Part shown: positions 24,450 through 33,748 of the stretch, piece after piece | Layout of the letters: each line of letters begins with the position of its first letter | How positions within the stretch are numbered: position 1 is the stretch's first letter | Assembly: GCA_964439265.1 (NCBI GenBank) | Contig: CAYTOA010000016.1 | Span: forward strand, 10,865-74,864 | Reading direction: 5' to 3' | DNA length: 64,000 bases | Source: JAGVPT01 sp964439265 | GTDB lineage: Bacteria; Bacteroidota; Ignavibacteria; UBA10030; UBA8401 | Made by a program: the position numbers and the translations under genes | The notes under the pieces: generated by a model | The model's input: the letters and a program-made list of their open reading frames with translations, nothing else | Told to the model about the DNA's origin: nothing | The model's database searches: none

Positions 24450-24779
24450 TTAGTCTTCAAAGGTCTTGATGCTTTCGCGGGATGTTACATCGGCGTACAT
24501 CAGCGTCACATATTTTGCGGCGAAGCCCATCAGATCTTTTCCGGCGACGCGCCCCGGGGGAGATGCAAGCGCCGCATCGAGTGCATCCTTTGAGTCAAAA
24601 TACATCTCGCACATCAAATACTCGGGAGTCTCGCCGATCGCGGAACCGGTGATCTTCGAGATTTCCATCTGGCGGAGACCGGGTAATTTTTTCACCAACG
24701 GAGCATGCACATCCGTGTAATGTTTGTCGAACGCTGAAACATCGTCCGGTTTTTTGTACAGCGCGATAAGTTTCACCAT
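24450..24779 (-). CDS. EthD domain protein (dimeric alpha/beta barrel)
   Basis: 109 residues. VKLIALYKKPDDVSAFDKHY, HAPLVKKLPGLRQMEI and EYLMCEMYFDSKDALDAAL are the conserved EthD segments; the fold is a ferredoxin-like dimer. EthD proteins accompany ether or aromatic degradation enzymes, often without known chemistry. ATG 24779 is preferred, with AGAGGA 5-7 nt upstream. It precedes the unusual crotonase in the same direction, which suggests a joint catabolic role. Confidence 0.85.
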   Translation of the reverse strand: MVKLIALYKKPDDVSAFDKHYTDVHAPLVKKLPGLRQMEISKITGSAIGETPEYLMCEMYFDSKDALDAALASPPGRVAGKDLMGFAAKYVTLMYADVTSRESIKTFED

Positions 24780-24889
24780 GAGGTCCTCTTTCTCGATTGG
24801 AAGGCTGCGACGGCGTAATATAGCCGAAGCGCGGGGAAAAATCAATTCAGGGCGCGAAGATTGAATTTTCTCCCCGTTTTATCTATACT

Positions 24890-27850
24890 ATGACCACCGA
24901 ACGTGCATTCATTCAGCAGTCTTCGATGACCCCGTCCACGCTTTCTTCATCGCACAAATTATCGTCCGTTACGGCTCAGCATATCAAGACCATCGAGAAG
25001 ATCTTTTTCGATGCGGGACTTGGCGAACGGGCATCGATGTTCTTTGTCCCTCTCGAGAAACAGCTCTTCAATTCGGCGGATGAAACGATGGCGTCCACCA
25101 ACTTCCTTCGATTTGTCGAATCAAGCTTCAATCAGGCCGCAATCCTTCGCGACCTGAGCGAACATCCCGTCCTGCTCGAGACGCTTGTGCTGATCTTCGG
25201 CGTTTCGCAGTATTTTTCGGACATCCTCATCCGTGACCCTGAGCTGTTCCGATGGCTTACCGCAACGGCCGTTCTTGATCAGTCGAGGACAAAAGAGGAA
25301 TTCCTGAACGCTTCGCGTCAGAGCATCGAGCCGTTCCAATCGCACTCCCGCAAGCTTAATGTCCTGAAACGGTTTCAACGGCGCGAGATGCTCCGGATCG
25401 GTGTGAGGGATATCCTTGGATTGGCCGACCTTGAAACCACAATGCGCGAACTATCGCACCTTGCCGATGCGGTTACCGTCCGGGTCGCAGAACTTTCATG
25501 GACAGAATTAAAGAATCAATTCGGCGGCGAGCCGGCAACTGCCTGGGCGATCATCGGCCTCGGAAAGCTGGGCGGAGAAGAACTCAACTACAGTTCCGAC
25601 ATCGACCTTATGGCAGTCTACGATGAGGACGGGGAGATCGGGTCATCCTCTTCGTTTGCGATGACACACGGGGAGTTCTTTGTCCGCTTCGTTGAGCTTG
25701 TCGTGCAAAGCCTTTCTCATCCAACCGAGGAAGGGTATTTCTACAGAGTTGACATGCGTCTCCGGCCGGACGGGAAAGCGGGAGCGCTCATCCGCTCATT
25801 CGAGTCCGCTGTTCTGTACTACGAATCCCGCGGCGAGTTATGGGAACGTCAAATGCTGATCAAGGCTCGTTACATTTCGGGGGGCAAGATTTTCGCACAA
25901 AAGTTCCTCAGCGCACTTTCGCCGTTCATCTACCCCCGGACTTTTTTCCAAAATCCTATCGAAGAGATATCCCGGATCAAAGCCCGCATCGAATCGAATT
26001 CCGACGAGCGGAATATCAAACTCCGCGCGGGAGGAATTCGCGATATTGAATTTATCGTTCAGGCCCTGCAGCTGCTGAACGGAGGAAAAAATGCCTCTCT
26101 CCGGACATCAAATACGCTCGCAGCGGTAACGCTGCTTCATTCGATGCATCTCCTTTCCGGCCGGGAAGCGGCACAGCTTCGCGAAGCGTACTGCTTCTTC
26201 AGAATTCTCGAACATCGCCTGCAAATGCTCGCGTACGCTCAAACTCACTCGCTTCCGGAGGCGGCACGCGAACGAAAAAAAATCGCGCTGCGAATGGCCA
26301 TACCCAGTGATCAGTTCGAGAAACTTCTCGCCGGCCATTTGCTGAATGTTCGCCGCATCTTCAAGACCGTCTTCACGAAAAGGGACTTCGGGCGCCATTC
26401 CGATGTTGAGCTTTTTCTAAACGAAAAGCCGGGTTCCGACTTCTCACAAAGCTTCGCCGGACGTTACCGGTTAGGGAATAATGAGAAAACGATCCGGACG
26501 CTTCGCAGAATGCTGTATGGAACAAATCTTTTGGGGAAGAAAGAATTTCCCGAACGAACACGAACATTGTTCAAAAGCGTCGCAGAGCCCCTGCTGGATG
26601 AGATCAGCGCCTCGATTGCCCCCGATCAAGCGCTCGCCCATTGTGAAAGAATCTTGTCGTCGTTTCCTTCTCCCGACGCCATGTATTCTCTTTGCGCCGA
26701 GAAGAATTTCCGCAGGTCTTTCATAACGATATGTGCGCACAGCGGAATGCTCGCAAGACAATTTGCACTTTCCCCAGGGCTTGCTGAACAGGTCCTCACG
26801 AGTGTCGAAACAGTGCTTCGCGAAGATGTCGTCCCTGCCCCGCCAGGAGTAAGCGTGCACTTATGGAAAGCGGTTGAAGAATGTAAACTGGCGGTACGGT
26901 ACATTCTCGGCACGATAGACGAATACGCGCTGTTCCGTTCCTTGTCAGACATTGCATCGTCGGCGCTTTCATTCCTTTATGAGCAAGAACGAAAAAAACT
27001 AAAGATCGCGAAAGGAGTCCGTTTTTGCATCGTCGGGATGGGAAAGCTCGGCGGAAGCGAAATGAACTTCGGATCGGACCTCGACGTTGTCTTCCTGTTC
27101 GAGGCGAAGAGGAAGCAGGATGCCGAAAAATGTGAACGGCTTGCGTCAAATATCATGACGGAATGTTCGCGCGCTTCATCGGCGGGAAAACTGTACGATA
27201 TTGATGCACGTTTGCGTCCGGAAGGGAGGAACGCACCTCTCGCCGTTGCGCGGGGGCAATACTTTGAATATCTTAACGAGCGTGCATCATTGTGGGAGCG
27301 TCAATCGCTGACGCGGGCCAGAACCATTTCCGGCGACAAAGATTTCTCGGCGGAGATCATGGATTCCATACGCGGGTCGATCTATCAGTCCCCGTTGCCT
27401 GAGGGATGGACGGAAGAAATTCTTGCGATGCGGCGAAAGACGGAGTCGAGAAGCCGTACTTCGTCCTCAGAATTCCTGGATATCAAACTTGGCGCCGGCG
27501 GGTTGATGGATGCAGAGTTTGCGGTCCAAGCGCTTCAGCTCTCCAGGAGAAAGAATGCATATGCGATGACTAATGTGTATGATCTCTTGGAACAATATGC
27601 ACGCGGCTTATCGAACTCAGAAAACATTGCGATTATCGGCAATCACTACAGACTGCTCCGGCGTGTTGAGACGGCGCTGCGTCTCGGCCTCGACGTGAGA
27701 AATCATGTTGTTCCAGCCGATGAGGATTCTCTCGACTACCTTGCGCGTCTGCTGAAATATCCGGCCGGAATGGAGATGCTCTCATCGCTCCGCGCGTCCA
27801 TGAAAGAAACACGCTCATTGTTTGAATCGATTCTCGAGTCGCTCGCATGA
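24890..27850 (+). CDS. glnE: Bifunctional glutamine synthetase adenylyltransferase/deadenylase
   Basis: 986 residues with the internal duplication of GlnE. The N-terminal deadenylase half has the nucleotidyltransferase motif GLGKLGGEELNYSSDIDLM; the C-terminal adenylylase half has GMGKLGGSEMNFGSDLDVV. Regulatory helical domains (RDIEFIVQALQLL, GGLMDAEFAVQALQL) follow each. It tunes glutamine synthetase by adding or removing AMP according to nitrogen status. The length is close to the E. coli enzyme (946). The last codons overlap the next gene (ATGA). An ammonium transporter lies two genes on; no PII gene is visible. Confidence 0.96.
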   Translation: MTTERAFIQQSSMTPSTLSSSHKLSSVTAQHIKTIEKIFFDAGLGERASMFFVPLEKQLFNSADETMASTNFLRFVESSFNQAAILRDLSEHPVLLETLVLIFGVSQYFSDILIRDPELFRWLTATAVLDQSRTKEEFLNASRQSIEPFQSHSRKLNVLKRFQRREMLRIGVRDILGLADLETTMRELSHLADAVTVRVAELSWTELKNQFGGEPATAWAIIGLGKLGGEELNYSSDIDLMAVYDEDGEIGSSSSFAMTHGEFFVRFVELVVQSLSHPTEEGYFYRVDMRLRPDGKAGALIRSFESAVLYYESRGELWERQMLIKARYISGGKIFAQKFLSALSPFIYPRTFFQNPIEEISRIKARIESNSDERNIKLRAGGIRDIEFIVQALQLLNGGKNASLRTSNTLAAVTLLHSMHLLSGREAAQLREAYCFFRILEHRLQMLAYAQTHSLPEAARERKKIALRMAIPSDQFEKLLAGHLLNVRRIFKTVFTKRDFGRHSDVELFLNEKPGSDFSQSFAGRYRLGNNEKTIRTLRRMLYGTNLLGKKEFPERTRTLFKSVAEPLLDEISASIAPDQALAHCERILSSFPSPDAMYSLCAEKNFRRSFITICAHSGMLARQFALSPGLAEQVLTSVETVLREDVVPAPPGVSVHLWKAVEECKLAVRYILGTIDEYALFRSLSDIASSALSFLYEQERKKLKIAKGVRFCIVGMGKLGGSEMNFGSDLDVVFLFEAKRKQDAEKCERLASNIMTECSRASSAGKLYDIDARLRPEGRNAPLAVARGQYFEYLNERASLWERQSLTRARTISGDKDFSAEIMDSIRGSIYQSPLPEGWTEEILAMRRKTESRSRTSSSEFLDIKLGAGGLMDAEFAVQALQLSRRKNAYAMTNVYDLLEQYARGLSNSENIAIIGNHYRLLRRVETALRLGLDVRNHVVPADEDSLDYLARLLKYPAGMEMLSSLRASMKETRSLFESILESLA

Positions 27851-29703
27851 AGTCATTATTCGAGAGTAAATACCGGGATCACGTTGCCGCAGCCATCCTT
27901 TGGCTCGTGATATTTTTCGTCTACCTCCGGACCATTGCTGTAACCGTTGGGTTCATCGACAGCGGAGAGCTAGCAACTGTACCGTACATCCTCGGCATTG
28001 CGCATCCAACCGGGTACCCCCTCTGGACTCTTGTCACGCACATTTTTTCACATTTGCCTATCGCAAGTGAGGAGATCGTGCGGTTGAATATATTTTGCGC
28101 GCTCGCAACTTCTTCCGCGGCAGTGCTGCTGTATTATGCGATGCTCCTGCTATTCCGAACCGGCATCAAATCGCCGGACCCATACCATTCGGTGATGCCC
28201 GCTTCCTTCACTGCGCTGGTGCTTGCATTTTCGCAAACATATTGGGACCAGGCGACCTCGATCGAGGTGTACGCTTTTCATCTTTTTCTCTTGAGCGCAA
28301 CTCTTCTTATTTTTCTCCGTGCTGTTTTTAGTTATCTCGAAGAACAGGCGATCGACCAGCATAAATGGTTTCTCTTTGCCTATGTGCTCGGATTGAGCTT
28401 CACGAACCATCTTACAACCATCCTTTTGGCGCCGGCCTTTATTTTTCTCTACTTCTCGGCGTTTCGCCTTTCAAAAGAAGGAATCCGGCTGTTGTGCATT
28501 CTTGCCATCCCTTTTGTCCTGGGTCTTTCGGTTTACGTCTATTTTCCAATAAGGACGGTGCAGCAGCCGGTTCTGAACTGGGGATATCCAGCAACGATTG
28601 AGAGAATCCTATGGCATGTTTCAGGCAAACAATACCGCATATGGATGTTTTCATCTTCGGCCGCAGCCGCAAAACAGTGGAACCGGTTTGTGAATGCCGC
28701 GCCGGTAGAATTTTATTATCTGCCGCTTCTTTTCTCACTCTTCGGCGCATGGAAGCTGCTGTTGAATCACCGCCGGATATTTGCCTTCGTTTTCCTGCTC
28801 CTGGCGGGATGCATCGCTTACACGATCAATTATGATATCAACGACATCGATTCGTATTTTCTACTGGCGTATGTTGCTCTCGCCATGTTTGCGGGATTTG
28901 GAGCGCTTGAGGCGTGGATGATGTTTAAAAAAAGCTGGGGGAAAGCCGCTGTCGCAGCAGTCTTCTTCGCAGTCGTCGCCGCTGAACTTTCGGGAAACTG
29001 GTCTGAAGCAGACGCAAGCAGCAATTATCTCGTGGAGGATTATGCCACGACATTATTGTCGAACGTAAAACCTAAGGCGATCATTATTTCGTACCAGTGG
29101 GATGACTTTGTCTCGGCATCGTACTACTTCCAATACATCAAACACGTCCGTGAAGACGTGACGGTCATCGACAAAGAACTGCTCCGACGGTCATGGTACT
29201 ATCTGCAGATGGAGAAGGACCATCCAGTGCTGTATGAAAAATCGAAGAGAGAAATAGCGGCGTTTCTGGAGGAGTTGTATAAATTCGAGCATGACACACC
29301 GTACGATCCCGCTGTCATCGAGGCAAGGTATAACAGGATGATCGACAGTTTCATCGATCATAACATCGACAGCGTGCCGGTGTACGTGACGGGCGAAATT
29401 GAATCACACCTTGCCGCGCATTACCGCCGGGTTCCCGAAGGGCTGGCATACCGGCTCTATGGTGATTCGATCTACCACCCTTTGGAATTTCCAGCGTTTG
29501 CCTACCGTCCATATCGGAAAAGAGACATGTACACTCAGCAAATTCAAGCAACGTACGCCCGGATGCTGACGCAGCGTGCATTGTACGAGCAATCGTTCGG
29601 GAAACCCGATCTCGCCGACCGCTACGCGGCGAAGGCGTACGAGATCGAGGCCGGCGCGCTCACGGGCAGCCTGCCGGGAAAAAAGCCGGCGTTATCCAGG
29701 TAA
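27847..29703 (+). CDS. DUF2723 membrane protein (GT-C-like glycosyltransferase candidate)
   Basis: 618 residues with about 10-11 transmembrane segments in the first 380 residues and a C-terminal soluble part. The N-terminal loop FIDSGELATVPYILGIAHPTGYPLW carries the acidic pair typical of DUF2723 (read FIDSGELAT and IAHPTGYPL). The family resembles PMT/GT-C mannosyltransferases and is common in Bacteroidota; it is often longer (about 1000). The start ATG overlaps the glnE stop. Function in protein or lipid glycosylation is family inference. Confidence 0.82.
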   Translation: MKSLFESKYRDHVAAAILWLVIFFVYLRTIAVTVGFIDSGELATVPYILGIAHPTGYPLWTLVTHIFSHLPIASEEIVRLNIFCALATSSAAVLLYYAMLLLFRTGIKSPDPYHSVMPASFTALVLAFSQTYWDQATSIEVYAFHLFLLSATLLIFLRAVFSYLEEQAIDQHKWFLFAYVLGLSFTNHLTTILLAPAFIFLYFSAFRLSKEGIRLLCILAIPFVLGLSVYVYFPIRTVQQPVLNWGYPATIERILWHVSGKQYRIWMFSSSAAAAKQWNRFVNAAPVEFYYLPLLFSLFGAWKLLLNHRRIFAFVFLLLAGCIAYTINYDINDIDSYFLLAYVALAMFAGFGALEAWMMFKKSWGKAAVAAVFFAVVAAELSGNWSEADASSNYLVEDYATTLLSNVKPKAIIISYQWDDFVSASYYFQYIKHVREDVTVIDKELLRRSWYYLQMEKDHPVLYEKSKREIAAFLEELYKFEHDTPYDPAVIEARYNRMIDSFIDHNIDSVPVYVTGEIESHLAAHYRRVPEGLAYRLYGDSIYHPLEFPAFAYRPYRKRDMYTQQIQATYARMLTQRALYEQSFGKPDLADRYAAKAYEIEAGALTGSLPGKKPALSR

Positions 29704-29705
29704 AT

Positions 29706-31022
29706 TCAGAAAGAATATCCTGTCTCGCCGTGTTGACTCAGGTCCAATCCTTCCATTTCTTCAACATCCTTGACGCGCACGCCCATTGTGGCGTCGAGAA
29801 CTTTCAGAATCACCCACGTAACAGTGAATGAATAAACGATGGCTGCAACAACGCTTAATGCCTGGACGCCGAGCAGTGAAGCGCTCCCAAAAAATAAGCC
29901 GTTGCTCCCTGCGGCATTGATCGCTTTTGAAGCGAACAATCCGGTAGCGAGCGCTCCAAGAGTACCCCCGACTCCGTGAACACCTACTGCGTCGAGTGAA
30001 TCATCATACCCGAGTTTGCTCTTCAAGCCGACCGCAAAATAACAGACCATTCCAGCCAGCAGACCGATGACGACGGCAGACATCGGGCCGACAAATCCTG
30101 AAGCGGGCGTAATTGCCACAAGTCCCGCTACGGCGCCCGATGCCGCGCCGAGAACTGTTGGCTTGCCTCGATGCCACCACTCGATGAAAAGCCACGAAAG
30201 CGTTGCAGCGGCAGCGGCGAGATGTGTCGCAACAAAAGCTGCCGTTGCAAGCGCCCCCGATCCAAGGGCGCTTCCGCCATTAAACCCAAACCATCCGAAC
30301 CAGAGGAGGGCCGCACCAAGGAGTGTCAACGTCAGGTTGTGCGGCGGCATCAACTCTCCGCTGTGCCCTCTTCTTTTGCCGATAATGATCGCCGCAACCA
30401 GAGCAGAAACTCCTGAGCTGATATGAACGACGAGCCCGCCGGCAAAATCGAGAGCCCCAAGATCATGGATCCATCCGCCGATTCCCCAAACCCAATGTGC
30501 GATGGGAGCATAGACGAACGTGGACCAAAGGACCAGGAAGACGAGGTAGGTCTTGAACTTGAATCGCTCGGCGAAAGCCCCGGTAATGAGCGCGGGGGTG
30601 ATGACCGCAAACATCATCTGGAAGATCATGAACAGTTCATGGGGTACCGTGGGCGCATAATCGGCGTTCGGCTCCAATCCGACCCCGTGCAGCCCGGCCC
30701 ATTGCAGTCCGCCGATAACGTGTCCGATATCCGGTCCGAATGCAAGACTGTAACCGATAAGAACCCATTGGATCGAGATGACGCCCAGAGCGACAAAGCT
30801 CTGCATGACCGTCCCAAGGACATTCTTTCTCCGTACCATGCCCCCATAAAAAAGAGCAAGGCCGGGGGTCATGAGCATGACAAGGGCCGTGGAGATAAGC
30901 ATCCACGCCGTGTCACCGGCGTCAATTCTTTGAGCGGAAACCGAAGATTGATCTTGTGCCGGCAGAGTTGCGGGCGCGGCTAACAGCAACAGGAATAAGA
31001 TTGAAAGAGAAAAACGTTTCAT
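29706..31022 (-). CDS. amt: Ammonium transporter (Amt)
   Basis: 438 residues. A cleavable signal peptide (FSLSILFLLLLAAPATLPAQ) precedes 11 membrane helices, as in many bacterial Amt proteins. Conserved motifs: LMLMTPGLALFYGGMVRRKN, the Asp and first twin His in DFAGGLVVHISSGVSAL, and the second His in DAVGVHGVGGTLGAL. It conducts NH4+/NH3 across the inner membrane. ATG 31022 has GAGG 6-7 nt upstream; the frame continues farther upstream but without family sequence. No glnK neighbour is visible. Convergent with the DUF2723 gene. Confidence 0.94.
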   Translation of the reverse strand: MKRFSLSILFLLLLAAPATLPAQDQSSVSAQRIDAGDTAWMLISTALVMLMTPGLALFYGGMVRRKNVLGTVMQSFVALGVISIQWVLIGYSLAFGPDIGHVIGGLQWAGLHGVGLEPNADYAPTVPHELFMIFQMMFAVITPALITGAFAERFKFKTYLVFLVLWSTFVYAPIAHWVWGIGGWIHDLGALDFAGGLVVHISSGVSALVAAIIIGKRRGHSGELMPPHNLTLTLLGAALLWFGWFGFNGGSALGSGALATAAFVATHLAAAAATLSWLFIEWWHRGKPTVLGAASGAVAGLVAITPASGFVGPMSAVVIGLLAGMVCYFAVGLKSKLGYDDSLDAVGVHGVGGTLGALATGLFASKAINAAGSNGLFFGSASLLGVQALSVVAAIVYSFTVTWVILKVLDATMGVRVKDVEEMEGLDLSQHGETGYSF

Positions 31023-31431
31023 TGCAGACCTCATCATGTTCGTTGGAAAAGTGCTGATCATCACTTTCCACTTCCTCAGTCCGAGCTCTGCGTACTCCTT
31101 CCACCGCATAACTTCTTCTCCTCTCAATGCCAACTTCTACCGTGTCTGCAAGTTTCAGTTCTGTGCCGAGTGCTTTATTCGCTCCGCCGTCGGGACCCAT
31201 AAGCTCCGCATTCATTGTGAACATCCGGAAGTGTACTCCTTTGGTGAAATTCAATTAACTAATTAGGAAAAAGTTCGCAACAAGATAAGTATTTTAGGAA
31301 TTAGTTCAAATAGGCCTAACTAAATAACTTTGTGCACGATGGTTTTTCAGCTCTGGTCTTTCGGAAGGCGAATTCCTATTTTCTATCCGGCTGGTAAGAG
31401 CGCAAACATTACAATTATCATACACCACCCA
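31023..31431. other. Intergenic region without a recognisable gene
   Basis: A 409-bp divergent spacer between amt and the conserved unknown gene. It holds an open minus frame (start near 31224) that overlaps the amt start, but its product shows no family. The right half is A+T-rich (TTAACTAATTAGGAA, TAACTAAATAAC) and probably contains both promoters; no convincing -35/-10 pair is seen. Confidence 0.5.
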
Positions 31432-32142
31432 GTGAAAAATCAGTATTTTGGCGATATCAACGATTACAGGAAATACGGTCTTCTGCGCATTCTTGGTGCT
31501 GGGAAAAGGAATAAGATCGCCGTGTGCTGGATGCTCACTGCGGACGACTCACGCGGCGACGGCAAATTCACCGGCTACCTCGACAATCCGAATTCCTGGC
31601 GTTCATTCGACCCCGAGCTATTTGATTTCCTTCGCAACACGGTGATCAAGAAGCGTCAGCGGGATATCGCTTCCGTCGAACAGGCTGGTCTTGTTCCTTC
31701 AGCAACTTTCTATTCCCTTCTTCTAACCGACGAAAACAGGAGCAAGTACTTTCAACGCCTCGACAAGCAGTTACGGCGGCCGTGCCTTCTATTTTTTGAC
31801 CCCGACAACGGAATGGAGGTCCAAAGCATTCCCCGCGGGAGGCGTGGTTCGAACAAGTACTTATATTGGCACGAAGCCGTTCACTTCTTTTCAAACGGAC
31901 ATTCGCTCCTCATTTATCAACACTACCCGCGGATGGAGAGGGAAAGATTTACTATATTAAGAGCAGCCGATTTTATCAAGAAGATGGGCGCCGCGACCGT
32001 CTATTCGTTCAAGACTCCCAAGGTCGTTTTTTTCCTGGTGCCGCAGCAGCGCCACGAAGAATTTTATCGCTCCATCGTTGAAAAGGTCGACCGGGTGTGG
32101 GGAGGGGAACTCGTGCCTGGCGAATATCACACATCACCATAA
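31432..32142 (+). CDS. Conserved protein of unknown function (KNQYFGDINDYRKYGLL family)
   Basis: 236 residues from GTG 31432. Highly patterned conserved blocks: VKNQYFGDINDYRKYGLLRI at the very start, CWMLTADDSRGDGKFTGYL, DPELFDFL, CLLFFDPDNGMEV, SNKYLYWHEA and HSLLIYQHYPR. I recognise this as a widespread uncharacterised bacterial family. The DPDNG block followed by strand-loop elements resembles, loosely, a nuclease or methyltransferase core, but I cannot assign activity. The longer frame starts at 31330, before the conserved N-terminus. The dGTPase gene follows 8 bp downstream, so the two are probably one transcript. Confidence 0.75.
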   Translation: MKNQYFGDINDYRKYGLLRILGAGKRNKIAVCWMLTADDSRGDGKFTGYLDNPNSWRSFDPELFDFLRNTVIKKRQRDIASVEQAGLVPSATFYSLLLTDENRSKYFQRLDKQLRRPCLLFFDPDNGMEVQSIPRGRRGSNKYLYWHEAVHFFSNGHSLLIYQHYPRMERERFTILRAADFIKKMGAATVYSFKTPKVVFFLVPQQRHEEFYRSIVEKVDRVWGGELVPGEYHTSP

Positions 32143-32150
32143 GCGGATGA

Positions 32151-33416
32151 ATGGAAAATACATTCTATAATGAATTCGACATGCAGTGTCTGACAAAGGA
32201 ACGCGCATCGGATTACCGCTCGCCGTTCGAGATTGACCGCGACAGGATCATTCACACTTCCGCGTTCCGAAGATTGCAGGCAAAGACTCAGGTCTTTCTT
32301 TCCGGAGAGTACGATTTTTACAGGACCCGGCTCACGCATTCGCTGGAGGTCGCGCAGATCGGACGGTCAATCTGCAAATTTCTCCAGCACAAAAGCCCCC
32401 TCCTCTCGGACGAATTTACGATCGATGCGAACCTTGTGGAAGCCATCTGCCTTTCACACGACCTCGGCCATCCTCCCTTCGGGCATTCCGGCGAACGAAC
32501 CCTCAACGAATTGATGAAGCCGCTCGGCGGCTTCGAGGGGAACGCACAGACGCTTCGGCTTATTGCCGAGACCATCTACTCCTCCGGCGGGGAACGGCAG
32601 GGGATGAATCCGACCCGTGCCTTCCTCGACGGCATCCTGAAATACAAGACGCTCCACGGTGCACTCGATAATCCCGAGAATCATTTCGTGTACGATGAAC
32701 AGTCGAGTCACGTGGATTTTGCGTTCGGCGGCGCACCGGTACCCGGAGAGTGGAGCGCGGGAAAAAAGCTCAATTCGTTCCGGAGCATCGAATGTCAAAT
32801 AATGGACTGGTCGGACGATGCGGCGTATTCTCTTAACGACCTCGCCGACGGGATCCATTCCGGCATCATCAACAAAGAAAAAATCGAGAGATGGGCGGGC
32901 GATCGAACACTATCCCCGGATGAGAATCGTTCACTCGAAGAAATTCTTCGTGCGATAACGACCAGACAGTTGGAGAAGATCATTGCGGGAAAGATCGGTT
33001 ACTTCATTCAGGCGTGCAGCCTCAGCGAATGGAAGAATTTCATGAGCGGAATGACGAAGCGTTATTGCTATCGGCTGGAAATCGACCAGTCAATTCAGCG
33101 GGAATCTGAATTGTATAAAAAGATCTCCATCGACCTGGTTTTCCGTTCGCCTCAGCTCCACCAGCTCGAGCACAAAGGCGGGTACATCCTGAAAAAAATA
33201 TTCGGGGCGTTTGAAGAAAACTACATCGGAAAAGAAAAATCAAAAACAAATCTGTTGCCGCGGGATGCCGAACAGAGCGTGCGCAACACAGCCAACCCGA
33301 ACCAGCGCATGCGTTTACTTTGTGATCATATTGCCGGCATGACGGACGGATTTGCCGTCCGCACGTACAAACGACTCTTCGACGCCGAATTCGGTTCGCT
33401 CGCGGACCTTATTTGA
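32151..33416 (+). CDS. dgt: Deoxyguanosinetriphosphate triphosphohydrolase-like HD protein
   Basis: 421 residues. HD-domain motifs are complete: RLQAKTQVFL, the first His in RLTHSLEVAQIGRSI, the HD pair in LSHDLGHPPFGHSGE, and the distal Asp in DWSDDAAYSLNDL. dNTPases of this group split dNTPs into deoxynucleoside and triphosphate, keeping pool balance and restricting phage replication in some hosts. It follows the conserved unknown gene by 8 bp and converges with the small gene at 33423. Confidence 0.92.
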   Translation: MENTFYNEFDMQCLTKERASDYRSPFEIDRDRIIHTSAFRRLQAKTQVFLSGEYDFYRTRLTHSLEVAQIGRSICKFLQHKSPLLSDEFTIDANLVEAICLSHDLGHPPFGHSGERTLNELMKPLGGFEGNAQTLRLIAETIYSSGGERQGMNPTRAFLDGILKYKTLHGALDNPENHFVYDEQSSHVDFAFGGAPVPGEWSAGKKLNSFRSIECQIMDWSDDAAYSLNDLADGIHSGIINKEKIERWAGDRTLSPDENRSLEEILRAITTRQLEKIIAGKIGYFIQACSLSEWKNFMSGMTKRYCYRLEIDQSIQRESELYKKISIDLVFRSPQLHQLEHKGGYILKKIFGAFEENYIGKEKSKTNLLPRDAEQSVRNTANPNQRMRLLCDHIAGMTDGFAVRTYKRLFDAEFGSLADLI

Positions 33417-33422
33417 CGATCC

Positions 33423-33674
33423 TTAGTGTGCCGCTCTCAGCATCTCGGGCGTAAATTTATTCAGCTTCACTACCCTCGCTTGCTTCCTGCTCATCGACGG
33501 CACAACCATTCTCGCCTGCGCCTCGTTTTCGGCTTCAATAATGGCGAAGCCTGTATGGTCGCCGGAGGCACAGCCCCACTCAAAATGAGTAAGGTAACCA
33601 AGCGCCTCGACTTGCTTGATAACATGTGTACAGTCATCTTTTGTATGGGGCGATTCCACTAAATACCTGTCCAT
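33423..33674 (-). CDS. Small conserved protein, ferredoxin-like-fold type
   Basis: 83 residues: MDRYLVESPHTKDDCTHVIK, FEWGCASGDHTGFAIIEAEN and VPSMSRKQARVVKLNKFTPE. The pattern (strand, Cys-containing helix, GDHTGxAIIEA strand) is a recurring small bacterial family that looks like a dimeric alpha/beta barrel; function unknown. AAAGGAA lies 6-7 nt before the ATG. Located between the dGTPase (convergent) and a cytochrome operon. Confidence 0.78.
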   Translation of the reverse strand: MDRYLVESPHTKDDCTHVIKQVEALGYLTHFEWGCASGDHTGFAIIEAENEAQARMVVPSMSRKQARVVKLNKFTPEMLRAAH

Positions 33675-33748
33675 TGAGGTTCCTTTCTTCCTATCATTTT
33701 GCGCCTTCCGGCTTTGCGTGAGGGACTAATGCCTGATTTTTGCGCGTC

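Noticed and set aside
30922..31254. Minus-strand frame of about 110 codons overlapping the amt start
   Set aside because: An AAAGGAG lies before an internal ATG, but more than 100 bp overlaps amt in another frame and the product is not recognised. I looked for a PII (GlnK) gene here and did not find one.
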